Shown: positions 53,574 to 61,798, counted from the first letter of the stretch. The stretch is 64,000 bases of DNA from JACMQX01 sp044225675 (GCA_044225675.1 JBGAIH010000018.1:41561-105560), one strand, 5' to 3'. A program made the numbers and translations. The notes: generated by a model not told the origin, from the sequence alone.

Positions 53574-54218
53574 TCAGTACAGCGTTGCGCGCTGGCGCGC
53601 CGACAGCTCGCGGTCGTAGGCCTCGCCACCGACCTGCTGGTCCGACAGCGCGGCGAGCATGGCGCCGGCCGAAGGCACGGCCGGACGCTCGGGCGCCCTC
53701 GTAGCGTCCGCTTCCGACGCGTCACCGGCCCCGGCCCACAGCCGCGAGCGCAGCATCGCCCGTGCGCACTGGAAGTACACCCTCTCCACGTGGACGCGCA
53801 GCACGCAGCGCGGGAGCGCGCCGTCCATGCCGAACGACGCCAGCAGTTGCGGCTCGACCGAGATCTCGGCGCGGCCGTTCACGCGCACCGTCTCGCCCAC
53901 ACCGGGAACGAAGAACAGCAGCGCCATGCGCGGGTCGGCCAGCAGGTTGCGCAGGCTGTCCACCCGGTTGTTGCCGCGCCGCTCGGGCAGCAGCAGTGTG
54001 TGCGCGTCCACCACGCGCACCAGGGGGGCCGGGTCGCCGCGTGGCGACACGTCGAGCCCGCCCGGCCCCGAAGTCGCCAGCACCGCGAAGGGCGACGCCT
54101 CGATCCAGCGGCGGTACACCGGATGCAGATGGTCGACCTCCTTGCGCAGCGAGGCTTCGCCCACCGGGCCGAACAGCGCGTCGAGTTCGTCTTCGGTCTG
54201 GATCAGGTGGCCGGGCAT
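53574..54218 (-). CDS. Pyridoxamine 5'-phosphate oxidase-like FMN-binding protein
   Basis: A 214-residue split-barrel protein: AVLATSGPGGLDVSPRGDPAP holds the first FMN-binding strand, LLLPERRGNNRVDSLRNLLADPRMALLFFVPGVGETVRVNGRAEI the second. This matches the MSMEG_1061-like branch rather than PdxH itself. Possible FMN- or F420-dependent reductase. It is 10 bases from the VOC gene, in one run. Confidence 0.85.
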   Translation of the reverse strand: MPGHLIQTEDELDALFGPVGEASLRKEVDHLHPVYRRWIEASPFAVLATSGPGGLDVSPRGDPAPLVRVVDAHTLLLPERRGNNRVDSLRNLLADPRMALLFFVPGVGETVRVNGRAEISVEPQLLASFGMDGALPRCVLRVHVERVYFQCARAMLRSRLWAGAGDASEADATRAPERPAVPSAGAMLAALSDQQVGGEAYDRELSARQRATLY

Positions 54219-54228
54219 GGTGCGCTCC

Positions 54229-54630
54229 TCATGCGCCTGCGGGCGGCCGGTGGCAGGCCACGCAGAGCTTGTTGCCGTCGGGGTCGCGGAAGTAGGCCCC
54301 GTAGTAATGCGGATGGTAGTGCGGGCGCAGGCCCGGCGCGCCTGCGTCGGCGCCGCCGTGGGCCAGCGCCACCGCGTGGACGCGGTCCACCGTGGCGCGG
54401 TCCGGCGCGAGAAAGGCCGTCATCTGCCCATTGCCGGGCGCGTGCGGCTGCCCGTCGAACGGCTTGCCTACGAGGAACAGCGGCCGCGGGTCGGGGCTGG
54501 ACTGCCAGCCAGCCCAGGGCGTGGACGCGTCATGGAAGCGCGGGCGAACGCCCAGCGCCTCCATGAGCGGCGTGTAGAACGCCATCGCCCGCCCGAAGTC
54601 GCTGGCGCCGATGAAGATGTGCGAGAACAT
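54229..54630 (-). CDS. VOC family (glyoxalase/bleomycin resistance-like) protein
   Basis: A 133-residue single VOC module: FSHIFIGASDFGRAMAFYTPLMEALG at the start and GAYFRDPDGNKLCVACH at the end, with a His/Glu-type metal site. Substrates vary. It precedes the FMN protein by 10 bases. Confidence 0.85.
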   Translation of the reverse strand: MFSHIFIGASDFGRAMAFYTPLMEALGVRPRFHDASTPWAGWQSSPDPRPLFLVGKPFDGQPHAPGNGQMTAFLAPDRATVDRVHAVALAHGGADAGAPGLRPHYHPHYYGAYFRDPDGNKLCVACHRPPAGA

Positions 54631-54691
54631 GCGGAACTCCGCTTTCGATCATGATGCTGAAACAGCCGCCTTGCGGGCAGCACACCCGATG

Positions 54692-55114
54692 CTACAGCGA
54701 CAGCCGCGTCGTGCTCCACACCAGCACCACGAGCTGCAGCGCATTCACGGTGAGCGCCAGCAGATGCACACGGCGGAACTGGCGGATGGCCGCGCTGCCC
54801 TCCTCGCCGATGCGCGTACCCAGCTGCTGCATCGCGGGAATGAGCCGGCTGCGCAGGAACAGCGCCATCATCGCGATGCCGCCCGCGCCCGCCGCAAAGG
54901 CCAGTCGGCCCCACAGCGCATAGCTGATGCACGCGCCCAGCGCCGCCACGACGGCCGCCTTGTAGTAGACGTTGAAGAAGCCGCGCACGAAGCCTGCGTC
55001 CAGCGGCGTGTCGTGCTGGAGCACCAGCAGCGGGATGCCGCCCATGAGAAAGTAGGCCGTGGTCACCAGCAGGACGACCGTGAAGAAAAGCGCGCCGAAG
55101 AGAGCAGGATTCAT
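54692..55114 (-). CDS. Four-helix membrane protein, function unknown
   Basis: A 140-residue protein with four hydrophobic segments (FFTVVLLVTTAYFLMGGIPLL, AAVVAALGACISYALWG, FAAGAGGIAMMALFL and LLALTVNALQLVVLVW). The pattern suggests a small redox-type or transport-associated membrane protein; I do not recognise it. No signal peptide beyond helix 1. Confidence 0.7.
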   Translation of the reverse strand: MNPALFGALFFTVVLLVTTAYFLMGGIPLLVLQHDTPLDAGFVRGFFNVYYKAAVVAALGACISYALWGRLAFAAGAGGIAMMALFLRSRLIPAMQQLGTRIGEEGSAAIRQFRRVHLLALTVNALQLVVLVWSTTRLSL

Positions 55115-55306
55115 GGGGAATGTCCTGAAAGCGGGGCCGGCGAAGCGATGAAGGGGTCACGAAGCCGCCACGAAGACTCGACCATTCCGCCGCTCGCGGC
55201 CCCTGGTCGCAAATATACACACAAGCCTGCCGCATTGCACGTCGGTGTGCCACCTGCGTGCCTTCATCGGGCACCGTTATCGGGCGTCGGCCGCTGGGCG
55301 CTCGAT

Positions 55307-55741
55307 TCATCCCTCCAGAAAGGCAAAGCCGTCGCAGGCCTGCACGAACTCGCGCAGCGTCTGGCGCGTGCCGATGCCGTAGACCGCCAAGCCCTCGGCG
55401 CGCAGGCGCAGCGCCAGGCCGATGTAGTCGCTGTCGGACGAGACGATGCAGATGCCGTCCACACGCCCCGCATGCAGCAGCGCCATGGCGTCCATGATGA
55501 GGGCCGCGTCGCTGGTGTTCTTGCCGCGCACGTAGCGGAACTGCTGGTGCGGGCGAATGGCCAGCGGCGTGAGCTGCTTCTTCCACGGCGCGAGCTGCGT
55601 CGTGGTCCAGTCGCCATAGGCGCGGCGGTCGGTCAGGTGGCCGAACTCGGCCGCATGGGCCATGGCCTGGGGCGCCTGCGCGGCGCAGGTGTTCTCGGCA
55701 TCGATGAGTACTGCAAGCTTCGGGCGGTGGATCGGGCGCAT
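55307..55741 (-). CDS. NYN/LabA-like PIN-domain ribonuclease
   Basis: A 144-residue NYN-domain protein. The metal-binding acidic triad is visible: LAVLIDAENT (first Asp), the KNTSDAALIMDAM stretch (second) and IVSSDSDYIGLAL (third). NYN proteins are PIN-like RNA nucleases of the LabA family. ATG 55741 with a GGGGAG site is preferred over the longer open frame, whose extra 53 residues run through two strong hairpins. Confidence 0.85.
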   Translation of the reverse strand: MRPIHRPKLAVLIDAENTCAAQAPQAMAHAAEFGHLTDRRAYGDWTTTQLAPWKKQLTPLAIRPHQQFRYVRGKNTSDAALIMDAMALLHAGRVDGICIVSSDSDYIGLALRLRAEGLAVYGIGTRQTLREFVQACDGFAFLEG

Positions 55742-55767
55742 CCCTGGCTCCCCTGGCAGGTTGGAAC

Positions 55768-55870
55768 GCCACCGCCAGCCCCACGAAGGGGTGGCGGTGG
55801 CCCGGCTGGGTTGGCGTACCGGGAGGCTGTGAAGCTGCGGCGGGACTCGCGTCCCCCCATCCGGGCCACC
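55768..55870. other. Structured leader region of the NYN gene (two strong inverted repeats)
   Basis: GCCACCGCCA-g-CCCC (from 55768) pairs with GGGG-TGGCGGTGGC (to 55801), a 14-base-pair stem with one bulge and a 5-base loop. Overlapping it, GGTGGCCCGG (55796-55805) pairs with CCGGGCCACC (55861-55870) around a loop that itself holds GGGAC-TCGC-GTCCC. The two folds share bases, so they are mutually exclusive, as in a switch. It lies 26 bases from the NYN start. Confidence 0.6.
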
Positions 55871-56070
55871 ATAAAAGCGGTCCAGATGCGCGGAAGCCAC
55901 AGCTGTACATCGATGAATCGTTGCGGTGCGGCCTCAGCCACAACCTCCAGGGACGCCAATCCCATCACGCAGTACTGCACGTGACGGCGCGAGTATATGC
56001 GCGCCACCGCCCCGCCGTCACGGGTTCAAGCCCTGACGCCGCCAACGTTCCGACCACGGTATAACGCCGC
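55871..56070. other. Intergenic region before P450
   Basis: No gene is seen in the roughly 330 bases from 55741 to 56071 beyond the hairpins at its left end. GTGACGGCG (from 55980) and CGCCGTCAC (about 56013-56021) form a 9-base inverted repeat around GGCGCGAGTATATGCGCGCC-like sequence, a possible operator for the P450 gene. I tested for a tRNA and rejected it. Confidence 0.4.
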
Positions 56071-57378
56071 ATGGCCCTCCCCTCCGCCACCCCCGCGATC
56101 ACACCCCCCATGTCCCCCGAGCGCGCCGAGGCCATCGCGCGCGACTTCGACCTGCGCGCGCTGCCGGCCGACTTCTACGCGAACCCCTACCCCGTCTATG
56201 CCCTGCTGCGCGAGCACGCGCCGGTCCGCCGCATGCCCGACGGCTCGTACTTCCTCACGCGGCATGCCGACCTCGTCGCGGTGTACCGCGACGCGCAGGC
56301 CTTCAGCTCCGACAAGAAGGTCGAGTTCGCGCCCAAGTACGGCGACTCGCCCCTGTTCGCCCACCACACCACCAGCCTCGTGTTCAACGACCCGCCGCTG
56401 CACACGCGGGTACGCAAGCTGATCATGGGCGCCCTCACGCGGCGCGCCATCGCCGACATGGAGCCCGGCCTCGTGACGCTGGTGGACGGCCTGCTCGACG
56501 CCATGGCCGTGCGCGGCGGCGGCGATCTGATCGAGGACTTCGCCTCGGCGATTCCGGTGGAGATCATCGGCAACCTGCTGGGCGTGCCGCATGCCGACCG
56601 CGCGCCGCTGCGCGGCTGGTCGCTGGCCATCCTCGGTGCGCTGGAGCCGCGCCTGTCGCCCGAACAGGAGGCGCTGGGCAATCGCAGCGTGGCCGAGTTC
56701 ACCGCCTACCTGCGCGAGCTGGTGGCCGAGCGGCGCCGCCACCCGGGCGACCCGGAGCATGACGTGCTCACGCGGCTGATCCAGGGCGAAGGCAGCGAGC
56801 GACTGAGCGAGGACGAGCTGCTGCAGAACTGCGTGTTCATCCTCAACGCCGGGCACGAAACCACCACCAACCTCATTGGCAACGCCCTGGTCGCGCTGCA
56901 GGAGTGGCCGGCCGAGAAGGCGCGGCTGCTCGAAGGCCTGGCCGCCACGCGCGGCGACGCTGCAGCCGACGAAGCGCTGATGACGCTTGCCGTGGACGAG
57001 TTCCTGCGCTTCGAGTCGTCCAACCAGCTCGGCAACCGCCGCGCGCTGCGCGATGTGACGGTGGGCGACCCGCACAGCGGCGGCGTGGCCCTGCCGGCCG
57101 GCGCACTGGTGACGCTGTGCATCGGCGCCGCCAACCGCGACCCGGCGCAGTTCGACGCGCCCGACCGGCTCGACCTGCAGCGCCAGGGCAATAGGCATCT
57201 GGCCTTCGGCTTCGGCATCCACCAGTGCGCGGGTCTGAGCCTGGCCCGGCTCGAAGGCCGCATCGCCATCGGCCGCTTCCTGCGGCGCTTCGGCGGCTAC
57301 CGGCTCACGGCCGCACCGGTGCGCGGCGGGCGCGCGCGGTTCCGGGGGTTTCTGCAGGCGCCGTTCGTGACTGGATGA
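56071..57378 (+). CDS. Cytochrome P450
   Basis: A 435-residue soluble bacterial P450. The oxygen-binding I-helix AGHETTTNL, the ExxR pair (DEFLRF), and the heme loop FGFGIHQCAGLSLAR with the axial Cys are all present. The substrate entrance is not defined by sequence. No ferredoxin or reductase is in the window, so electrons come from elsewhere. It directly precedes the DUF962 gene. Confidence 0.93.
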   Translation: MALPSATPAITPPMSPERAEAIARDFDLRALPADFYANPYPVYALLREHAPVRRMPDGSYFLTRHADLVAVYRDAQAFSSDKKVEFAPKYGDSPLFAHHTTSLVFNDPPLHTRVRKLIMGALTRRAIADMEPGLVTLVDGLLDAMAVRGGGDLIEDFASAIPVEIIGNLLGVPHADRAPLRGWSLAILGALEPRLSPEQEALGNRSVAEFTAYLRELVAERRRHPGDPEHDVLTRLIQGEGSERLSEDELLQNCVFILNAGHETTTNLIGNALVALQEWPAEKARLLEGLAATRGDAAADEALMTLAVDEFLRFESSNQLGNRRALRDVTVGDPHSGGVALPAGALVTLCIGAANRDPAQFDAPDRLDLQRQGNRHLAFGFGIHQCAGLSLARLEGRIAIGRFLRRFGGYRLTAAPVRGGRARFRGFLQAPFVTG

Positions 57379-57444
57379 GTGATGCGGCACGATGCTTGAC
57401 CGCATCCGTGGCGCGAAGCATCATCTACACAGCAGGAGACACCC

Positions 57445-57807
57445 ATGAACAGCACCGCCCACGACACGGCCGCAACGGCAAGCACGGCCGCCCCGGCCAC
57501 CGATCCGCGCGCCTACCAGAGCTTTGCCGAGTTCTACCCCTTCTACCTCACCGAGCACAGCAACCGCACCTGCAGGCGGCTGCACTTCGTGGGCTCCACG
57601 CTCGCGCTGATCTGCCTCGGCCTGCTCGTGGCCACACGCAATCCGCTGTGGCTGCTGGCCGGTCTGCTGTGCGGCTATGGCTTTGCCTGGGTGGGTCACT
57701 TCGGCTTCGAGAAGAACAAGCCGGCGTCCTTCAAGCGCCCGCTCTACAGCTTCATGGGCGACTGGGTGATGTACAAGGACATCTGGACGGGACGCATTCC
57801 GTTCTGA
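57445..57807 (+). CDS. DUF962 (Mpo1-like) protein
   Basis: A 120-residue protein: YQSFAEFYPFYLTEHSNRTCRRLHFVGSTLALICLGLLV and GYGFAWVGHFGFEKNKPASFKRPLYSFMGDWVMYKDIWTGR match DUF962. Yeast Mpo1 is an iron-dependent 2-hydroxy fatty acid dioxygenase; the conserved His/Glu residues are in the two blocks above. Perhaps a fatty-acid alpha-oxidation step beside the P450. Its stop is 29 bases from the convergent effector. Confidence 0.85.
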   Translation: MNSTAHDTAATASTAAPATDPRAYQSFAEFYPFYLTEHSNRTCRRLHFVGSTLALICLGLLVATRNPLWLLAGLLCGYGFAWVGHFGFEKNKPASFKRPLYSFMGDWVMYKDIWTGRIPF

Positions 57808-57836
57808 GCGGCGCCGGCATGGGCCGACGACCCACA

Positions 57837-60335
57837 TCACGACTCTTCGCTTTTTTCCGCTTTCGGATCCACGTCCTTTTTGGATGCCGATCCGGGCGCG
57901 TGATCAACATCAGGCGCGGATACAGATGCGCGAACCGCCCAGTTGAAGTGATTGAAGTGATTGTCGCGCCGGTTGACGATGTAAAGCGGCGCTGCGGCCC
58001 CTGCCTTGACCAGCCTTCCAATGGCCACGTCAAGCTCCTGCACGGTCTTGTAGTGGGTCGTTGTGCCCTTTGCATCGCAAAGGCCCAGGGTGCGTCCGGC
58101 TCCGGTTGCGGAAAGATACGCAACCGGCCGTTTTCGAATACGCGCATAAATGGAGATGTCGTCCACCCTGCCGCACTTGTCGGAGACCTCGGGAAGGAGA
58201 GTCGAACTACCGTGAAGATATCGAGAAATCTTCAGATCCTCGAGTCGGCTCCCGCCGTCGTCAGTCAAGCCGGATACGAGTCGTTCCTCGATATCTTCCC
58301 AGTCCTTGTCAACCGACCCGGTCTTCAGGACCAGGACCCTTCTCCGCTGTTCACCGTGCCTCGACATAACGTCATCCAGCAGCTGCGCCCGCAGGGTCTG
58401 CCCCGCCTTGGTGTCGTCCTTGAGGCTCGTTGACGATGCGTGGGCCTCAGCTTTGGCCAAGGAGACAAACAGGCTGTCGTTATCGGCCTTCACCTGCTGT
58501 TCGGACAAGCCGAGGCGGCCGAGATCGCGACGAAGGGCGAGCCGCTCCAGAGGGGCTAACATGTCCACGAGGCCCTCGAGGGTTCGCCTGGCCGAGTCCA
58601 CAGGCTTGCCGAGCAACAAGGAACGCAGATCCATGTACCACTCGGGGCTGTCGCAGTCGCTATTCTCCGCCAGTTTACTCTCGATCAAGCGGAGTTCCCG
58701 CGGCTTGATTTCGCCGACCATCCGATGGAAGTCGCGGTAGAGCTCGTTGGCGATGGCGTGGGTGACTTCCTTGCCGCCTGGTGGTTTGAAGACCGCTATG
58801 TCGAACAGGGCCGTGTTGACGGCGTCGAGAAGGTCACGGGCCCGCTGGGCGCCGAGCCCGGTCAACAGCTCCTCCACGTTCCGAGGAGGACCGGAATTGC
58901 CTGCCATCTGGTTGGCCAACGCCTTGAATGCCTCCACGTCGCTCGGACTCATCAGGTTCCAGCGAATGCGCGCGATTGTCCAAAGCTGCGTGGCTTGCTG
59001 CGCCGACAGCTTGTCGTCCACCTTGAACGCACCCCTTGACAAAACCGCATGCAGCTCGCTTCTCATCTTCGCGAAACGCGCCATGCCTAGCGCAAGCGTG
59101 CTTTGCAAGCCGTCGACTGTATCCAACACGGCCGAAGGTTCGACCTGCGTCAACTCTAGCCTCAAGTCGCCTAAAGTCATCTTAGGCCATGGCTTCTTAA
59201 CAATGGGGCGACTCCCACCCAATAATGCGTCCGCAGAAACGCCGTAGGTCTGCAAGATCGAGAGCAAGTTGTCCACTTCCTTGAGAATCAGCCTCGGCGG
59301 ATGTCCAGACTTCAAGTCCAGTTTGTTTCTCAGCTCCTCTTTGAACGCGAGCTCCTGCTTCCCAGGCACCAAGAGACGTGCGAAAGGGTCTATGACCGAT
59401 TCCGCATGCTTGCCGAGCATCAAGGAACGCGGATCTGCGTACCACTCGGGGCTTTCCCGGTCGCTCCCATATGCCAGTTTGGACTCGATCATGTGAACGG
59501 AAAAATCGTTCATCTTGCCGAAAGTCAGACGGAAGTCACGGAAGATCTCGTGGGCGATGGCGCGGGTGACTTCCTTGCCGCCTGGTGGTTTGAAGACCGC
59601 TCTGTCGAACAGGGCCGTGTTGACGGCGTCGAGAAGGTCACGGGCCCGCTGGGCGCCGAGCCCGGTCAACAGCTCCTCCACGTTCCGAGGAGGACCGGAA
59701 TTGCCTGCCATCTGGTTGGCGAGCTTCTTGAATGCATCCCGGTCGCTCTCGCTCTCCAGGTGCCAGCGAGCGCACGCGGTCACCCAAAGCTGCTTGGCTT
59801 GTTCCCCCGACAGCTTGTCATCCACCTTCGGCGCATCCCTTGCCACAATCGCACGAAGCTCGCTTTTCATCTTCGCGAAGCGCGCCATGCCTAGCCAAAG
59901 GCGGCTTTGCAAGCCGTCGACTCCATCCAACACGGTCGAAGGTTCGACTTTCGTCAACACGTTCCTCACATCATCAAGATTCTCCGCGTCGCGCGAAGGC
60001 CATGCCCGTAGTAGATTGTGCTCCGAAGCGCCGTAGTCCTTCAGGATCTTGAGAATCTTGTCCGCTTCATGGCGATTGAGCTTCGGCGTCCAAGACTTCG
60101 AGTCCAGATCAGGCTGGAGGGGCTCTAGTTTGCGCTTCGCCCCAGCGCGAGACGATTCAGCGGAATGAGGGCTTTTGCTATCGTTGAGGAACGGCACGCT
60201 CTGTCGCCGGGGCTCCGTGGGCTCGCCGATCTGGGCATTCTGCGACAGGTTCGTGGTTTCAGAGGTTCCGACCAAAGGGACTTGTACTGGCGTCGCGCTT
60301 GGCGTCGTGCCAGGCGCCTTGAGGGGCGAGATCAT
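57837..60335 (-). CDS. OTU-like pseudoenzyme effector with duplicated helical module
   Basis: An 832-residue paralogue of the OTU effector. A basic KRKL stretch is at 67-70. Two copies of a 268-residue unit (about 87-342 and 346-612) carry the LW-x3-AC-x-RW module; the OTU-like end (617-805) aligns with the paralogue through VYL-type strand RPVAYLSATG, GLCDAKG, APLYIVN and a duplicated NHFNHF near residue 793-797. Where GDGNCLF should be it has ADNDSLF: Ser 621 replaces the catalytic Cys and no other Cys is near. It probably binds rather than cuts. Visibly lower in G+C than P450 and YihY beside it. Confidence 0.75.
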   Translation of the reverse strand: MISPLKAPGTTPSATPVQVPLVGTSETTNLSQNAQIGEPTEPRRQSVPFLNDSKSPHSAESSRAGAKRKLEPLQPDLDSKSWTPKLNRHEADKILKILKDYGASEHNLLRAWPSRDAENLDDVRNVLTKVEPSTVLDGVDGLQSRLWLGMARFAKMKSELRAIVARDAPKVDDKLSGEQAKQLWVTACARWHLESESDRDAFKKLANQMAGNSGPPRNVEELLTGLGAQRARDLLDAVNTALFDRAVFKPPGGKEVTRAIAHEIFRDFRLTFGKMNDFSVHMIESKLAYGSDRESPEWYADPRSLMLGKHAESVIDPFARLLVPGKQELAFKEELRNKLDLKSGHPPRLILKEVDNLLSILQTYGVSADALLGGSRPIVKKPWPKMTLGDLRLELTQVEPSAVLDTVDGLQSTLALGMARFAKMRSELHAVLSRGAFKVDDKLSAQQATQLWTIARIRWNLMSPSDVEAFKALANQMAGNSGPPRNVEELLTGLGAQRARDLLDAVNTALFDIAVFKPPGGKEVTHAIANELYRDFHRMVGEIKPRELRLIESKLAENSDCDSPEWYMDLRSLLLGKPVDSARRTLEGLVDMLAPLERLALRRDLGRLGLSEQQVKADNDSLFVSLAKAEAHASSTSLKDDTKAGQTLRAQLLDDVMSRHGEQRRRVLVLKTGSVDKDWEDIEERLVSGLTDDGGSRLEDLKISRYLHGSSTLLPEVSDKCGRVDDISIYARIRKRPVAYLSATGAGRTLGLCDAKGTTTHYKTVQELDVAIGRLVKAGAAAPLYIVNRRDNHFNHFNWAVRASVSAPDVDHAPGSASKKDVDPKAEKSEES
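57943..57960 (-). repeat. 9-base tandem duplication at the OTU-like active-site His
   Basis: TTGAAGTGA is repeated exactly, giving NHFNHF in the protein where the paralogue has a single NHF. This inserts three residues next to the catalytic His position. Recent replication slippage is the simplest cause. Confidence 0.85.
58500..60077 (-). repeat. 804-base-period duplication inside the pseudo-OTU effector
   Basis: Two unit copies (residues about 87-342 and 346-612) are aligned with an 804-base offset. Most of each unit has diverged at DNA and protein level, but 58761-58916 and 59565-59720 are identical at 155 of 156 bases. That contrast points to local gene conversion or unusually strong constraint in this 52-residue core (residues 206-257 and 474-525). 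Confidence 0.88.
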
Positions 60336-60385
60336 GGGGTGGGCCTCAAAGAAATGGTGCGGATGATTGTGCCTGCGAGTTGGGA

Positions 60386-60399
60386 TATACGCCCGTATA
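60386..60399 (-). promoter_or_regulatory. Perfect TATACG-N2-CGTATA element upstream of pseudo-OTU effector
   Basis: A 12-of-12 inverted repeat with a 2-base centre, 50 bases before the ATG. A TTGACA lies 13 bases upstream of its left half on the coding strand, so the left half could be read as part of a promoter. The related sites at 24322 and 53496 make it a likely co-regulation signal. Confidence 0.6.
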
Positions 60400-60561
60400 A
60401 GCGCCCATGCGTGTCAACCGACGTCAGAGGTCATCAGTGCCCGCCCCTCAAGCGATCAGCCAGCCAACGTCAGCTCGAAAAGAATGACAGTTTTCGCGAC
60501 GATGGCCGTCGAAGTCCAAGTTCGCAAGACGAATGGCACACCCTGCAGCAGACCTCCTGGC

Positions 60562-61776
60562 CTACAGCACGTCCACCAACCGCAGTTGCCCCCAGCGGCC
60601 GGCGTCCCAGAGCTTTTCCACCGACTCGGCGCGGTCCAGCAGCAGCTGCTGCATCAGCGGCGCGAGGGCCGTGGTGTGCGGGTCGGCCATGAAGATGAAG
60701 CGCGACTCCTCCGCGCCTTCCATCTCATTGATCTGGCCGATCCAGTCGAGCCCGGTGAGCACGCCGATGACCGGCTCCAGCTGCAGCGCATCGACGCGCA
60801 GGCGCTGGGTGAGCTGCGTGAGCGTGAGGCCCTTGGCGGTCTCGCTGCGCTGGTGGTGCAGCGCCTGCAACACCTCGACCGCCAGCTGGAATGACCAGCC
60901 ATGCGCGCTGCCGCGCCGCGCGACGCCGGCCAGCAGGCTCGGCAGGTAGGCGGCGATCACCGCGCCCAGCAGCACGATCACCCAGGCCATGTAGATCCAC
61001 ACCAGCAGAATGGGCACGGTGGCAAACGCGCCGTAGACCATCGAGTAGGTCGGCACCATGCCGAGGTAGACCGAAAGCACCTTCTTGGCCAGCTCGATAC
61101 CGGCCGCCACGAAGAAGCCGCCCGCCAGCGCGTGCCGCCAGCGCACATGGGTGTTGGGCACGTAGTGGAACAGCGCCGACGCGCCCAGAGCCAGCAGGCC
61201 AAACTCCAGCACGTCGAACAGGAAGCGCACGAAGCCCGGCAGATCGCCCACCAGACCGCGCGAGCTGGAGATGGCATACGAGGTGAGCGCCAGGCTCGCG
61301 CCCAGCACCAGCGGCCCGAGCGTGATGGCCGACCAGTAGATGAGCACGCGCTGGGCCAGCGGCCGGCGCAGCTTGACGCGCCAGATGGCGTTGAGCGTGC
61401 GGTCGATGGTAAGCACCAGCGCGAAGGCCGAGCCGATCAGCGCGGCCAGGCCCACCGTGCCGAGCCGGCTGGCCTTGGCCGAGAACTGGCCGAGGTAGCC
61501 CAGCACCTGGCGGGCGATGGTGTCGGGGATGAGGCTGGCGACCAGCCACTTCTGCAGCACGTCCTGGAATTTGCCGAACAGCGGAAAGGCCGTGAAGATC
61601 GCAAGTGCCACGGTAAAGAAGGGCACGAGCGCAATGGTGGTGGTGAAGGTCAGGCTGCTGGCCGACAGGCCGAGATGGTCTTCGCGGAAGCGCTCGCGCA
61701 GCGTGAGCGCGGTGTTGCGCCACGGAAATTTCACCAGCTGATCGATCAGCGGCGCGAGCCGCAGGGTCCATGTCAT
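60562..61776 (-). CDS. YihY/virulence factor BrkB family membrane protein
   Basis: A 404-residue protein; MTWTLRLAPLIDQLVKFPWRNTALTLRERF is the usual start. Six to eight membrane helices follow, with family motifs ASSLTFTTTIALVPFFTVALAIF, GTVGLAALIGSAFALVLTIDRTLNAIWRV and PILLVWIYMAWVIVLLGAVIAA. The C-terminal 100 residues are soluble and winged-helix-like. Divergent to DUF2069 over 22 bases. Function not known. Confidence 0.9.
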   Translation of the reverse strand: MTWTLRLAPLIDQLVKFPWRNTALTLRERFREDHLGLSASSLTFTTTIALVPFFTVALAIFTAFPLFGKFQDVLQKWLVASLIPDTIARQVLGYLGQFSAKASRLGTVGLAALIGSAFALVLTIDRTLNAIWRVKLRRPLAQRVLIYWSAITLGPLVLGASLALTSYAISSSRGLVGDLPGFVRFLFDVLEFGLLALGASALFHYVPNTHVRWRHALAGGFFVAAGIELAKKVLSVYLGMVPTYSMVYGAFATVPILLVWIYMAWVIVLLGAVIAAYLPSLLAGVARRGSAHGWSFQLAVEVLQALHHQRSETAKGLTLTQLTQRLRVDALQLEPVIGVLTGLDWIGQINEMEGAEESRFIFMADPHTTALAPLMQQLLLDRAESVEKLWDAGRWGQLRLVDVL

Positions 61777-61798
61777 GGCCGCTATGATGCCACCTGCC

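Noticed and set aside
55760..56060. Possible tRNA from cloverleaf-like hairpins and a GGGTTCAAGCCC stretch
   Set aside because: No matching acceptor stem, no D-arm and no correctly spaced T-arm; the stems fold as plain hairpins.
24200..60480. PIP box (TTCG-N16-TTCG) or HrpL box before the effector-like genes
   Set aside because: I looked at the upstream regions of all five genes and found TTCG pairs only at wrong spacings (for example 10 bases near 40395) and no GGAACC-N16-CCAC pattern.
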